Translations under genes and position numbers: made by a program
Assembly (NCBI GenBank): GCA_028279515.1
Contig: JANQNQ010000013.1
Span: 62,001 to 126,000, forward strand
DNA length: 64,000 nt
Source: Flavobacteriaceae bacterium
GTDB taxonomy: Bacteria; Bacteroidota; Bacteroidia; Flavobacteriales; Flavobacteriaceae
Reading direction: 5' to 3'
Shown: positions 34,003 to 44,262 of the stretch, piece by piece
Numbering within the stretch: position 1 is the first letter of the stretch
Layout of the letters: each line of letters starts with the position of its first letter
Notes under the pieces: generated by a model
Seen by the model: only the letters and a program-made list of their open reading frames with translations
Told to the model about the DNA's origin: nothing
Databases searched by the model: none

Positions 34003-36309
34003 ATGAGAACTACAATCCTTAAAGTACTTGGCTTTGCAGTAGCTGTTTTCGGAACAGCGACCTTGCAGGCACAGGACGTCACGGGCTCTTGGAAAGGAGC
34101 TTTAGCCGTTCAGGGAACCGAAATTCCGTTGGTCTTCAACGTTGAAGAAAAAGATGGCGCGTACAGCGCTACGATGGACAGTCCGTCACAGGGGGCTACC
34201 GATATTCCGATGGACAAAACCACCTATGAAAATGGCGAGTTGACCTTGGTATTCAAACAGGCAGGAATCAAATATGTTGGAAAACTCAAAGGGGAAGAAT
34301 TGGCAGGAACTTTTTCACAAGGCGGACAAGAGTTTCCACTAACTCTGACCAAAACAGTAAAGACCATTCCTGGTAACACTGCATTGCCAACATCTGAAGC
34401 AGACCTTGTGAAGTTGGCGAGCCTTGATGAAGGAAACTATCGCTACACGGTAGAAGATTACTTTGCGAGACCAAAGGCTCGTACGTTCCGTTTTTCTCCA
34501 AACGGAACCTATATGTCATATCGCGAGAAGGATGACAACAACAAAAATCACGTATACGTAAAGAATACCGCTACAGGTGAAGTGACTCGCGCCATCGAAG
34601 AAAAAGAGGAATTGATTCGTGGATACGGTTGGGTAAACGATGAACGTCTAGTGTACGCTATGGACCAAGGAGGAGATGAAAACTATCACCTCTATGCGGC
34701 AAATATTGATGGGTCTAATCAGAAGGATCTAACACCTTTTGAAGATGTGCAGGCAAGTTTCTTAGAACTTCTCAAAGAAGATAAGGACCACATCATTATC
34801 TCAATGAACAAGAACAACAAACAAGTATTCGAACCGTATAAGCTGAATGTTGTTACGGGCGAGTTAAAGCAATTGTACACGAACGATGATCCTGCCAATC
34901 CTATCATGGGATATCAATTTGATAGAGACGGAAAACTTCGTGGATTCTCGAAATTAAGAGATGGAGTGAACATCGATATGTATTATGCCAAAGAGGAAGG
35001 AAAATACGAAGTGCTGAAACAACTAAACTGGAAAGACACTTTTTCGGTATCAGCTTTTAACTATGCTTCTTCAAATCCGCACGAAGCATATGTAGTATCT
35101 AACTTAGACAGTGATAAAGCAGAGATCTATTTATACGACCTTAAGAAAGACAAGGCGATCAAGAAATTATTCGCGAATGACAGCTATGATGTTTCAGGAT
35201 TGTCTCTTTCTCGTAATAGAGGGTACGAGTTAGACTATTTCTCGTATGAAGGAGAAAAGAATGTGATCGTACCAGTAAGTGATTATTATAAGAAATTACA
35301 CGAGCGCATCACAGAGCAATTCCCAGGATATCAATACTCGATTGCTGATAGCACAGATGATGAAAGCAAGTTCTTGATCTTTTTACAGAGCGACAGACTT
35401 TACGGAGTGTACCATTCGTATGATGCCAAAAAAGATGAATTCAAGTTATTGTACAACTTGATGCCACAACTTAAAGAAGATGACATGGCCGAGATGCGTC
35501 CGATTACATTCAAGAGTCGCGACGGAAAGACCATTCACGGATATATCACTCTGCCTAAGGCTGCATTGCAAGGACAAAAAGTTCCTGTAATTGTGAACCC
35601 ACACGGAGGACCACAAGGAATCAGAGATTCTTGGGGCTTTAACCCAGAGTCACAATTGTTCGCAAGCCGTGGGTATGCAACACTACAAGTGAATTTTAGA
35701 ATTTCTGGAGGGTACGGAAAAGAGTTCCTTGAATCTGGATTTAAGCAGATCGGTAGAGCTTGTATGGATGACGTTGAAGACGGATTACAATACGTGATCG
35801 ATCAAGGTTGGGTAGATAAAGACAAAGCCGCGATCTACGGAGGAAGCCATGGTGGTTACGCTGTATTGAGAGGACTCACTAAAACTCCGGATCTATACGC
35901 CTGTGGTGTTGATTATGTAGGAGTATCGAATCTGTTCACCTTTATGGAAACAATTCCACCCTATTGGAAACCGTACTTGAAGATCATCAAAGAGATTTGG
36001 TATGACGATGCAAATCCAGAAGAGAAAGCCATCATGGAAGAAGTATCTCCAGTATTCCAGATCGACAAGATTAAAAAACCGTTGTTTGTAGCTCAAGGAG
36101 CCAATGATCCACGTGTAAATATTGACGAATCTGATCAAATTGTGGAGGCCTTGAGAGCCAAAGGCTACGATGTACCGTATATGGTTATGTACGATGAAGG
36201 TCACGGTTTTGCCAAAGAAGAAAATTCAATCGCTTTCTATAAGGCCATGGTTGGTTTCTACGCGAAACACCTTGGTAAGCAAGAATTAAAGAAACCTCTG
36301 AAGGACTAA
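34003..36309 (+). CDS. Secreted S9-family prolyl oligopeptidase-like peptidase
   Basis: This 768-residue exported protein has a signal peptide (MRTTILKVLGFAVAVFGTATLQAQ), an N-terminal beta domain of about 90 residues (VTGSWKGALAVQG ... KLKGEELAGTFSQGG), a beta-propeller (residues about 140-480) and an alpha/beta hydrolase domain. The catalytic Ser615 is in GGSHGGYAVL; Asp is in QGANDPRVNIDES and His in YDEGHGFAKEE. This matches acylaminoacyl-peptidase/DPP-type S9 enzymes that cleave short peptides. The ATG at 34003 begins the signal peptide; a longer frame upstream lacks one. There is an unusual extra N-terminal domain of unknown role. Confidence 0.92.
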   Translation: MRTTILKVLGFAVAVFGTATLQAQDVTGSWKGALAVQGTEIPLVFNVEEKDGAYSATMDSPSQGATDIPMDKTTYENGELTLVFKQAGIKYVGKLKGEELAGTFSQGGQEFPLTLTKTVKTIPGNTALPTSEADLVKLASLDEGNYRYTVEDYFARPKARTFRFSPNGTYMSYREKDDNNKNHVYVKNTATGEVTRAIEEKEELIRGYGWVNDERLVYAMDQGGDENYHLYAANIDGSNQKDLTPFEDVQASFLELLKEDKDHIIISMNKNNKQVFEPYKLNVVTGELKQLYTNDDPANPIMGYQFDRDGKLRGFSKLRDGVNIDMYYAKEEGKYEVLKQLNWKDTFSVSAFNYASSNPHEAYVVSNLDSDKAEIYLYDLKKDKAIKKLFANDSYDVSGLSLSRNRGYELDYFSYEGEKNVIVPVSDYYKKLHERITEQFPGYQYSIADSTDDESKFLIFLQSDRLYGVYHSYDAKKDEFKLLYNLMPQLKEDDMAEMRPITFKSRDGKTIHGYITLPKAALQGQKVPVIVNPHGGPQGIRDSWGFNPESQLFASRGYATLQVNFRISGGYGKEFLESGFKQIGRACMDDVEDGLQYVIDQGWVDKDKAAIYGGSHGGYAVLRGLTKTPDLYACGVDYVGVSNLFTFMETIPPYWKPYLKIIKEIWYDDANPEEKAIMEEVSPVFQIDKIKKPLFVAQGANDPRVNIDESDQIVEALRAKGYDVPYMVMYDEGHGFAKEENSIAFYKAMVGFYAKHLGKQELKKPLKD

Positions 36310-36340
36310 GTCTAGTCCAAGAGTGATTTGTTAGTTGGTT

Positions 36341-36380
36341 AAAAGCCTTTTCGAAGCGTGCTTCGGGAAGGCTTTTTTTT
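36341..36380 (+). terminator. Intrinsic terminator after the S9 peptidase
   Basis: AAAAGCCTTTTCGAAG pairs with CTTCGGGAAGGCTTTT (two G-T pairs), followed by a T run. It lies 31 bp after the stop. Confidence 0.75.
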
Positions 36381-36457
36381 AATGAATTTGTTTCTACCTT
36401 TTCACATTTTTATGCGGAAGATAAATTTTAAGTACCTTTAATGTAAAACGAAAAGCA

Positions 36458-36985
36458 ATGAAATATTCACTCATCTTGATAACCTTGATAAGTTTTCTTC
36501 TCGTGTCCTGCGGAGGCCTTCGAGTTGATTACGACTACGATAAAGAGGTTGATTTTTCCGCCTATAAAACCTATAACTATTACGCTGACATGAATACCGG
36601 ACTTAGCGACCTCGATACGAAGCGATTGCTAAAAGTTGTAGATTCTACCTTGCAAGCAAGGGGAATGCAACTATCTGAAACTCCCGATTTTGTGATTAAC
36701 ATACAAAGTGAAGTATATGAAGGTGCTCAAAATAGCAGCGTAGGCGTAGGAGCCGGAGGCACCGGAAGAAATGTAGGTGGTGGCGTTTCGGTTGGCATTC
36801 CAATAGGTTCTCGATTGCAGCGTGAAATTTTGTTCGACTTTGTAGATGAGCGTAAAAGCGGACTCTTTTGGCAAGCGATCAGTAACGGACCGTACAGTGA
36901 AAAAGCCTCGCCAGAGAAACGGGAAGCAAGGTTTAGAGCGGTGGTTGCCAAAGTCTTTGCTGGGTACCCTCCCGCTAATAAGTAG
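36458..36985 (+). CDS. DUF4136 lipoprotein
   Basis: This 175-residue protein has a lipobox (LLVSCGGLRVDYDYD) and a DUF4136 domain: VDFSAYKTYNYY at the start and the glycine-rich middle GVGAGGTGRNVGGGVSVGIPIGS. The Cys18 is lipidated by inference; no +2 Asp, so outer-membrane location is likely. Function of DUF4136 is unknown. A near-consensus -7 box TACCTTTA lies at 36433-36440. The convergent TPR gene ends 6 bp beyond its stop. Confidence 0.88.
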   Translation: MKYSLILITLISFLLVSCGGLRVDYDYDKEVDFSAYKTYNYYADMNTGLSDLDTKRLLKVVDSTLQARGMQLSETPDFVINIQSEVYEGAQNSSVGVGAGGTGRNVGGGVSVGIPIGSRLQREILFDFVDERKSGLFWQAISNGPYSEKASPEKREARFRAVVAKVFAGYPPANK

Positions 36986-36991
36986 GCATCA

Positions 36992-38014
36992 TCAGCGTTT
37001 TACTTGCTGTAGCCACTCACCAAGGGCTTCGACCTTTTTAAAGTTATCGTCCAGCCATTTATTTACCGTTTCATTTTCCTCTGGAATCTGAATGTAATAA
37101 CACATGGCCTCTACATGTTCATTCTCGGCCATTTCATTGAAAAAAGGAACGTAGAATTCCCACCAAAAACCTTTTTTCTTTCCGCTTTCATTCAGTTCGC
37201 CCAACAATTTGAAAAGTGATTCAGAGTTCTCGAAAAAGAGTTGTTGTTTCGACTTGCCCTTGTTTTCTTCCGTGTTGTTGTTGGCCTGCATTAGAGATAT
37301 CATCATTTCGGCAGCTCCAAAATCGTCATCGTCCTTCCCAAGCGGAATAGTCAGGTTTATTTTTTTGTCGCCTTCAACCTCGACTCCATATTGCATCATC
37401 TCTTGAAGAATTTCGTAGGCCTTTTTTGCACGTTGAGAGTCCGGTTCTAAGACCAAAAAGTTATACAACGCCAATAGGGTTTTCACGCGCCCAGACTTTT
37501 CGTAGTTGAGGTAGGCCAGCAGTAAATGACCGCTCGAATGGTTGGGGTTTAATTGCAATCCTTTGATGATTCGATCTTCGGCCTTTTTAAATTCCCCTAG
37601 CCTATAATGAGTGAGTCCTAGGTTGTAGTACAACAAAAACACATCAGGAAATTTTCTGATGCCCTTTTCGTAGGCCCGAATAGCCTTCTTAGGCTTGTCG
37701 ATCATGTCGTAAGACGACCCAAGTACAATATAGGAGTAATAGGCGTTGTTCTTATCACTTTTGATACTGATCTCACAATGTTTGATGGCCTTTTCAAACT
37801 CTTTAAGCGCAAAGTAGGAAAAGGCAATCTCGTAGTTGGCAAACCAAGAATTCTTGTCGATTTTCAGCGCCTTTTTATAGGTTTCAATGGCCTCTTGATA
37901 CTTTCCTTCTTCATGGAGTTCGATACCGGCATCGACTAGGGTTTGAATGTCGTCTTGGGCATAGAGAGAGATGCTGAGACAAAGACTCAGAAAAAGTGAT
38001 ACTATGTATTTCAT
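36992..38014 (-). CDS. Secreted tetratricopeptide-repeat protein
   Basis: This 340-residue protein has a signal peptide (MKYIVSLFLSLCLSISLYAQ) and about five TPR units in residues 25-200 (for example AGIELHEEGKYQEAIETYKK and LGLTHYRLGEFKKAEDRII). The C-terminal 130 residues are helical, with WWEFYVPFFNEMAENEHVEAM as a conserved-looking segment of unknown role. Its gene is 30 bp downstream of the alpha-2-macroglobulin gene on the same strand, so the two are likely made together. TPR proteins often act as scaffolds or binding partners. Confidence 0.85.
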   Translation of the reverse strand: MKYIVSLFLSLCLSISLYAQDDIQTLVDAGIELHEEGKYQEAIETYKKALKIDKNSWFANYEIAFSYFALKEFEKAIKHCEISIKSDKNNAYYSYIVLGSSYDMIDKPKKAIRAYEKGIRKFPDVFLLYYNLGLTHYRLGEFKKAEDRIIKGLQLNPNHSSGHLLLAYLNYEKSGRVKTLLALYNFLVLEPDSQRAKKAYEILQEMMQYGVEVEGDKKINLTIPLGKDDDDFGAAEMMISLMQANNNTEENKGKSKQQLFFENSESLFKLLGELNESGKKKGFWWEFYVPFFNEMAENEHVEAMCYYIQIPEENETVNKWLDDNFKKVEALGEWLQQVKR

Positions 38015-38044
38015 ATAGATGGTTTTAATGACTTGATACTGTTG

Positions 38045-41000
38045 TTATTCAGAAACTGTAATGCGAACCCCTTCACTATGACTCGTAAATTCGGGTGCAT
38101 ACATACTTTGAATGGTGGTGATACCGTTGCTAAAGCTTCCAGCGTTGTTGACGCGTAGGTCGTACTCAAACACATACACTCCTTTTCGCAAATAGTCAAA
38201 AAAGAAATTGGTCGCTGCATCTTTCGTACTTTGGTAATACCCGAGCCCATCTTGCCACTTATAGGTCGATATCACATCGATAGGTTCAAGTCCGGCGGCA
38301 CGCATGTCTTTCATGTGTACAAACTCCATGTCGCGGTCGGATCGCAGTTCGATACGCACTCTGATGAGGTCGCCAACTTCAAGTTTAGTATTGGCGTCGA
38401 TTGCGCTGATCTGTTCTCCCGTATCAGTATTCTTCTTTAAGAACAGTTGCTTTTTCAGTTTTAGGGGAGTTTCAGCAAAAGTGATCTTATCAAGATCTTC
38501 GAAATATTGCCAATAAAGTCCGCCCCAAGCGATTCCTCTTCCTTTTTTGGCCATTGTTACTGTCGCCATTTCAGAAGTGACTTCAGGGCCGCTCCAAGAA
38601 GTTTTATAGTATCCAGTACCCGCTTCGACCTTGACATCTTCTAGTGTTTCTGGACTTAGCTTTTTATTTCCGATGGTTACATCTACTTGCTCAGTGACCG
38701 ACAGCCAGTCACTGCCTTGCAACAACAGCGCATAGATAGCTTCGGTAGTGGCTTTGGTAGTCTTCCATTGGTTGGTCTGTTTGTTTTTAAGCAGCCATAC
38801 TTTCAGGTTGTCAATAGTTTCCACATCGTTGCTTATCTCACCAAAGGTTTCGATCATCATGGCCTGCGTTTCTATCGGCGCTTGATGCCAGAACCAACTG
38901 CCCGTATTCTCTTTCCAATACATGCCCAATTCGTCATTGGTGATGCTGTTTTCCTTTAGAGAACGAAGGATCTTATTCGGAGTTTTATTGTCATTCATAC
39001 GATGCAATACCAAGGCGATCATCCCTTTGCTATACAAGTTTCTTTTTAACCAGTACTTCTTGCATTGTCCTTCGTAATAATCAACAACAGTTTGCGCTTT
39101 TTTAGACAACGGGATCTCAGAGAAAAAACTGCGCATGTATAAATAATGCAATTGCGAATAGCTCAAATGATCCTTGCTTAGGTCATCGGCACGTTCTTTC
39201 ATACGCTCATAAGCATCAACAAACTCACTGTCCAAATAGCCCATTGCTTTTTCAACCATGTTTTTCATCTCGTCAGTTTGTTGTACGCCCAATTGTTTTA
39301 AGTGTCCATATCCAGTACCGATGTGCTGGGTGATCCAACGATTGGGATTGCCGCCTTTAAACCAGCTCCAAGCCCCATTAGAAAGCTGAGATTGTTCTAA
39401 CTTTCGTTGTGCCGAAGCCAATTCATTGTTCATGGTATTCAGGTCAAAAAGCAAGGCAATACGTTTTTTCTGCTCCGTTTCTGATTGTGCGTCTCGTAAC
39501 CAAGGTGTTTCTTGGATCAGCAGAGCTTTTAACTCTTCGTTCTTTTCCAGGTTACTGATCAACGCATCGGCATCTCGCCATTGGTCAAAGACTTCCTTGA
39601 TACGCGGATTCGAATTCGCGATATGACTCGCCAACGCATTTGCATAGTAGCGAGCAAACGTCTGCTCGGCACACTCGTACGGATACTCCATCAAATAGGG
39701 AAGTGCTTGTACTGCATACCATGCGGGGTTCGATGTGATCTCTAACGAAAGCCGGTGATGCGTCAGGGTAGTTGAAGTGTTATTTTTCAGCTTATCCAAT
39801 TCAAACGTACGTGTTTCATCGCTACGCACCCACATCGGTACTGTCTCAGTGACCAACATACGATTGGTAAGCACAGGCAAGGCATTTTGCTCACCATCAC
39901 TTAGGTCCCCAGCACGCGCAATAACCTTGTATTGCACTGCCTGTAGTCCCTTCGGAATGTTCAGAGTCCATGAGAGATTTGTGTTTCCTTCGGCATCAAC
40001 TGTAAAGCCCTTTGTGTTGTTCGCATTGCTCAACAATCCGTCAATAGATTTTCCTGAAACAGGATCTACCAATTGTAAGATAGCTTCTCCAGAAAGTGTC
40101 TTTTTCGTAAGATTCGAGATCTTGCTACTAAAGATAATGGTATCGCTTTCGCGGAAAAATCTCGGTGGGTTTGGTAGCACCATTAGTTCCTTTTGTGTCA
40201 CCGTGGTCATAGTCGTCGTGGCCGACTCTAATTCTTTTGTGTGTCCCAACAGCTGAAGCTTCCAGCGTGTCAATGCTTCAGGTGTAGTAAAGCTGAAAGA
40301 CACATTACCCGAGGCATCCGTTTGCAATTGTGGAAAGAAAAAGGCCGTTTCCTGAAGGTTTTTCCGAATCGGAATATCATCAAAATCGCCTGTACCTAAA
40401 TCTTTGGTACCTTCTTCTGGTACAGCCTTTTCAATATCAATACCGCCAGCTACGCCCTCAAGTTTGCTTTCAACTGCTGGTGCCGCAGCGAATGCTACAT
40501 CATCAGTAACTTCCATTTCTTCTACTTCCATTATGGCGTCAGGCATCGCTTGATTTCTCATTTTAAAGCGATACTGACGGGCGTTTCCGAAGTAAAATCC
40601 AAACCAATTTAGCTGGTCATAGTTTTGGATAGGATACCCTTTAGAATTTCTCTGATTGTAGTGGTGACGGTCAAAACCGAGCGTGCCGAAACTATGATTA
40701 CCGGATCGGGTTTGATTCGAAAAGTAATATGGGTAATTGATCGGGTTAAAACTCCAATAATGTCCTCTAAATTCATCAAGAGACGCGTCGTACATGCTGG
40801 CCAATAACTCGGCAGATACTTTATCTCCTTTAGGTCCTTTGACTTTAAAGGTCCATGTTTCTTGCTGCCCCGGAAGCAACTTGTCTCTAAAGGTTACCGT
40901 CTCTATTTGCAAATCGGTAGAAGGATAAGGTACTTGTATGTTCGCTTTGCCAGTTACGTGGCTATTGTAAGCGGCAAGACTGTAAAGTACACTAAAACCA

Positions 41001-44000
41001 CCCACATCTTTTTGTGTGATAGGAAACTCGATGGTTTTCTTCTCATCGCGAAGCACTATGATCTGTTTTTTGATCGACTTGTTTCTTCGCTGCACATCAA
41101 GCGTCACAAAGATTTCTTTGGCGGCCGTTCCTAACGTGATCTTTGCCACATCTCCGGGTTTGTATTGTGATTGATTTACCGTAATGGTAAACAATTGCTT
41201 GTCGGCTACCTTGTCATCTCTTGGGCTAAATATTGTGACGACCTGCAAGTCTTTGATCTCTCTACCAGAGGGATCTTGGCAAGTGAGTTCCACCTGATAT
41301 TTTCCAGATTCCCAACGTTTCATTTTGCCTAGGTCCATGGTTTGCGCTTTGTCAGTATCAAAAGCTTCTTCAAAAACCTTGGTGCCTTTTTTCCAGCTCT
41401 TAGGGTCGTCTTCATCTTTATAGGCATCATGCGGAAACTCCTTTTTAAAGGCAGCCTCGTCCATACTTTGATAATCGGGCGCTCCCCAAGGTCTGCTTCG
41501 CAATACCGAACTAGGTGCTTGCAACTTATAGATACGGATCTGTCCCTTCGCAGGAGCAAACTGTCCGTTGAGGTTTTGTGTAGTGATGGTGATCTTATGG
41601 TCTTTTTTCTCTTTGTTTAAAGAGGTTGAGACATTCATATTGGCCAATAGGCTGTGGTAACCAACGCGTATAAGGGTGGTAGCGCTACGTGTTTCTCCAT
41701 TGATGTCGGTGACATCGGCGGTTACTTCGTATTCAAAAACGGGCAACTGCTCTTTGTCGACCGACTCGTCGGGTTGTGCTTTAAAGGTAATTTCGAAACT
41801 ACCGTCATCTTTGGTAATCGTTTCACCATAGGTGATCTCTTGGGGTTCGCTATTGAACCATGGGCGGGACCAGTAATACCAGCGAGGAAATTGTACCAAT
41901 CGCTTTACGCGATACACCACTTTGGCATCGGTGATATTGCTTCCGGCGTAAGCTTTGGCTGTACCTTTAATGGTAATGCTGTCATTGATCTTGTAGGTCT
42001 CGGTGACCAGTTCAAACGAAGTTTCGAACTTCGGACGTTTGTATTCTTCCACAGAAATAGAAGTTCTGCTCCATTGAAATTTTCGTGCAAACTTGCTTCC
42101 TTCGGGCGCTTCCGCCAAAAGCGTAAAGGACCCAGTCAATGTATTTCTCGGAATCACAAAAGTTCCGGTAAAGGAGCCGAATTCATTGGATGCCAACGTA
42201 AGGTTTCCGACTTCTTGACCGTTCACATCTTCGAGAGCAACCTTCACTTTTTCGTTGGGTAAAATCGATGTCTTCTTTCCTTTGTTCTTTATGAATATTC
42301 CTTTGAAATGGACCGTTTGCCCCGGGCGATAGATGCTTCGATCGGTAAATAGGAAGGCTTTTACAGACGTTTCTCGGTCTTCGTTGTAGTTTCCGTAGTA
42401 GTATTGGTAAAAATTACCAAAATACGCTTTCTCGCCCCCTGAGGTGACGTGTACTGACATTCTTCTGCTTCGTTCTCTGTTGTACGGCAAAGAAACTTCT
42501 CCGTTGGCATCTGATGTGTAAGATCGTTTTGGAGAATTCACTAGGTCGTTCTGAATGAAGTGTACATCTACAGTAGCGCCTTTGATGGGTTTTCCGTTGT
42601 TTCGATCGACCACTTGAAACAGGGTACTGCCTTCCGTACTTTTTTCTAGCAAGGCCAGGTCGGTGGCTTGCACAATGGCATAAGAGGTGACATTATTCTC
42701 TGATGCTGTTACGGTGGTAATAAAATAAAAACCGTTGGCGAGTCCGTTTATGGCAATTTCGGTACCGTGTTTTTGAAAATCTCCTTCATTTTTTAGCGCA
42801 ACCGTTTTAGTGGTCATGGGAGACAACTTCTTTATAAAGTCATCCTTTTGTGTTTTGGTCCTGAGCCTTTCAAAGAAAACGGCTTGGTCAGACGTGATCT
42901 TATGGATGCGATATTCTAGGGAATTATGGTTTTGATAATCGATCAATATTCGAAACGGACTATCAACTGAAACGTATTTTTCAGTGATCAATGACATAAA
43001 AGGTTGCTGGATCTCGTTTGCCAGTACTTTGGCCTTTTTAGCGGCCAAGCTTTCAGGATACTTACTGATGATGGTCTTACAAATGTCTAGCGCTTCTTTT
43101 CGTTTCCATCTGTACGCAGGTTTAGCAGTGGAGGCATATTTGTCGCCCATATTCTCCAAGTATCTGGCGCGCTCAAAATCGTAAAGGGCAGCTACTTCTT
43201 TTTTGGATAGGGAATTTGCCTCCTCGGCTAGTGTTTTTATAATGGTTTCTTCATCAATAGCGCTGGTTGCGTTGTTGTTCACAAAACGAAGCCTTGCAAT
43301 GTTTACATCCACTAACGGAACAGGGTCACTACTTTTTTGATGAAAAGCGATCAATCGTTTATACAGCTGTAAAGCCTTTAGTTGCAATGAAGTCGAATCT
43401 TTGGACGTCAATTGGAGTTTGGCGAATTCTGATGCTGTTCCCAAGTATTTTTCATCGTCAATTTCAAACTTATAGGCAGGCTTGGTGATACTGTTCTCAT
43501 CAGTTTCGTAGAATTGTAGTGCCTGATGCGCCAACAGATCATATAAGGTGGGACGGTATTTTTTGGAATTCTCTTGACGGGTGAGAATTGCGTCATACTC
43601 TGAAAGGTTGATATTTTGCAACCCCTTTTCATTCTCTAATGCATTTTCATAATGCGACGCGATCTCAGTGAAGAGCGTTTCAAGATCCCACGTTCTAAAA
43701 TCACTTTCGTCAACTTTATTTTCGGTATTTGTGCGGTCATAAAAACGATATCGGTTGGCACTAAAATACTGCCAATACGATTGCGCTAGGATGCCTTCTA
43801 AAATATTCTTTGTAGGAAAGGAGTGTTTTTCGATCTGTGTGTTTAATTGCCCGATGACTTTGAGTTGCGCCTCTTCTTCTAAGGTCATCATGAACTTCGA
43901 CTTGTAGAGCAGACACTTAATGATCTGCGGACTGTTTGCTGCTTTTTCAGCTTTGACAAAGATGGTTTCAACCAGTTCTAAGGCAGACTTGGGAAGCCCT

Positions 44001-44116
44001 TCTTGTTCTTTCTTTTCGACCTGTTTCCAGAGTTTTTCGTAGTTATCCTGTGGTCGTTCGGTCTGTTGAAAGGCGGCAAAGAGTAGTATCATGATTAAGG
44101 CGCTGATCGATTTCAT
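38045..44116 (-). CDS. Alpha-2-macroglobulin family protein (MG2/A2M)
   Basis: This 2023-residue exported protein is a Bacteroidota-type bacterial alpha-2-macroglobulin, an envelope protein thought to trap proteases by a reactive thioester. An N-terminal helical region (about 1-400) is followed by MG domains (FLFTDRSIYRPGQTVHFKGI is the MG2 signature) and the A2M core TPEALTRWKLQLLGHTKE. The thioester motif is Cys1482-Ala-Glu-Gln in YPYECAEQTFARYY, with the reactive Cys and Gln present. It starts with a signal peptide but has no lipobox Cys. It has no penicillin-binding-protein 1c neighbour, unlike the E. coli YfhM locus, and instead sits with a TPR protein gene. Confidence 0.94.
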   Translation of the reverse strand: MKSISALIMILLFAAFQQTERPQDNYEKLWKQVEKKEQEGLPKSALELVETIFVKAEKAANSPQIIKCLLYKSKFMMTLEEEAQLKVIGQLNTQIEKHSFPTKNILEGILAQSYWQYFSANRYRFYDRTNTENKVDESDFRTWDLETLFTEIASHYENALENEKGLQNINLSEYDAILTRQENSKKYRPTLYDLLAHQALQFYETDENSITKPAYKFEIDDEKYLGTASEFAKLQLTSKDSTSLQLKALQLYKRLIAFHQKSSDPVPLVDVNIARLRFVNNNATSAIDEETIIKTLAEEANSLSKKEVAALYDFERARYLENMGDKYASTAKPAYRWKRKEALDICKTIISKYPESLAAKKAKVLANEIQQPFMSLITEKYVSVDSPFRILIDYQNHNSLEYRIHKITSDQAVFFERLRTKTQKDDFIKKLSPMTTKTVALKNEGDFQKHGTEIAINGLANGFYFITTVTASENNVTSYAIVQATDLALLEKSTEGSTLFQVVDRNNGKPIKGATVDVHFIQNDLVNSPKRSYTSDANGEVSLPYNRERSRRMSVHVTSGGEKAYFGNFYQYYYGNYNEDRETSVKAFLFTDRSIYRPGQTVHFKGIFIKNKGKKTSILPNEKVKVALEDVNGQEVGNLTLASNEFGSFTGTFVIPRNTLTGSFTLLAEAPEGSKFARKFQWSRTSISVEEYKRPKFETSFELVTETYKINDSITIKGTAKAYAGSNITDAKVVYRVKRLVQFPRWYYWSRPWFNSEPQEITYGETITKDDGSFEITFKAQPDESVDKEQLPVFEYEVTADVTDINGETRSATTLIRVGYHSLLANMNVSTSLNKEKKDHKITITTQNLNGQFAPAKGQIRIYKLQAPSSVLRSRPWGAPDYQSMDEAAFKKEFPHDAYKDEDDPKSWKKGTKVFEEAFDTDKAQTMDLGKMKRWESGKYQVELTCQDPSGREIKDLQVVTIFSPRDDKVADKQLFTITVNQSQYKPGDVAKITLGTAAKEIFVTLDVQRRNKSIKKQIIVLRDEKKTIEFPITQKDVGGFSVLYSLAAYNSHVTGKANIQVPYPSTDLQIETVTFRDKLLPGQQETWTFKVKGPKGDKVSAELLASMYDASLDEFRGHYWSFNPINYPYYFSNQTRSGNHSFGTLGFDRHHYNQRNSKGYPIQNYDQLNWFGFYFGNARQYRFKMRNQAMPDAIMEVEEMEVTDDVAFAAAPAVESKLEGVAGGIDIEKAVPEEGTKDLGTGDFDDIPIRKNLQETAFFFPQLQTDASGNVSFSFTTPEALTRWKLQLLGHTKELESATTTMTTVTQKELMVLPNPPRFFRESDTIIFSSKISNLTKKTLSGEAILQLVDPVSGKSIDGLLSNANNTKGFTVDAEGNTNLSWTLNIPKGLQAVQYKVIARAGDLSDGEQNALPVLTNRMLVTETVPMWVRSDETRTFELDKLKNNTSTTLTHHRLSLEITSNPAWYAVQALPYLMEYPYECAEQTFARYYANALASHIANSNPRIKEVFDQWRDADALISNLEKNEELKALLIQETPWLRDAQSETEQKKRIALLFDLNTMNNELASAQRKLEQSQLSNGAWSWFKGGNPNRWITQHIGTGYGHLKQLGVQQTDEMKNMVEKAMGYLDSEFVDAYERMKERADDLSKDHLSYSQLHYLYMRSFFSEIPLSKKAQTVVDYYEGQCKKYWLKRNLYSKGMIALVLHRMNDNKTPNKILRSLKENSITNDELGMYWKENTGSWFWHQAPIETQAMMIETFGEISNDVETIDNLKVWLLKNKQTNQWKTTKATTEAIYALLLQGSDWLSVTEQVDVTIGNKKLSPETLEDVKVEAGTGYYKTSWSGPEVTSEMATVTMAKKGRGIAWGGLYWQYFEDLDKITFAETPLKLKKQLFLKKNTDTGEQISAIDANTKLEVGDLIRVRIELRSDRDMEFVHMKDMRAAGLEPIDVISTYKWQDGLGYYQSTKDAATNFFFDYLRKGVYVFEYDLRVNNAGSFSNGITTIQSMYAPEFTSHSEGVRITVSE

Positions 44117-44214
44117 AATTGATGGAATTTTCCTCTAAGAAAGATACAATCAAAATGTTTGCCAACCTATAATGAGTCCATGATATTTTTCAGTTAGTCA
44201 AGTCTACAAATGAA

Positions 44215-44240
44215 AAAGGGAAGCCAATTGGCTTCCCTTT
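44215..44240 (-). terminator. Intrinsic terminator after the OmpA-family gene
   Basis: AAAGGGAAGCC / GGCTTCCCTTT, an 11-bp perfect stem with loop AATT, followed by five T bases on the minus strand. It closes the surface-adhesin cassette. Confidence 0.85.
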
Positions 44241-44262
44241 ACTAATTCAACTGTTTTAAAAG

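Noticed and set aside
38045-44116. Two adjacent genes merged into one alpha-2-macroglobulin frame
   Set aside because: MG domains, A2M core and thioester region follow in the expected order with no stop or start-like gap, and large single-chain proteins of this length are normal for the family.
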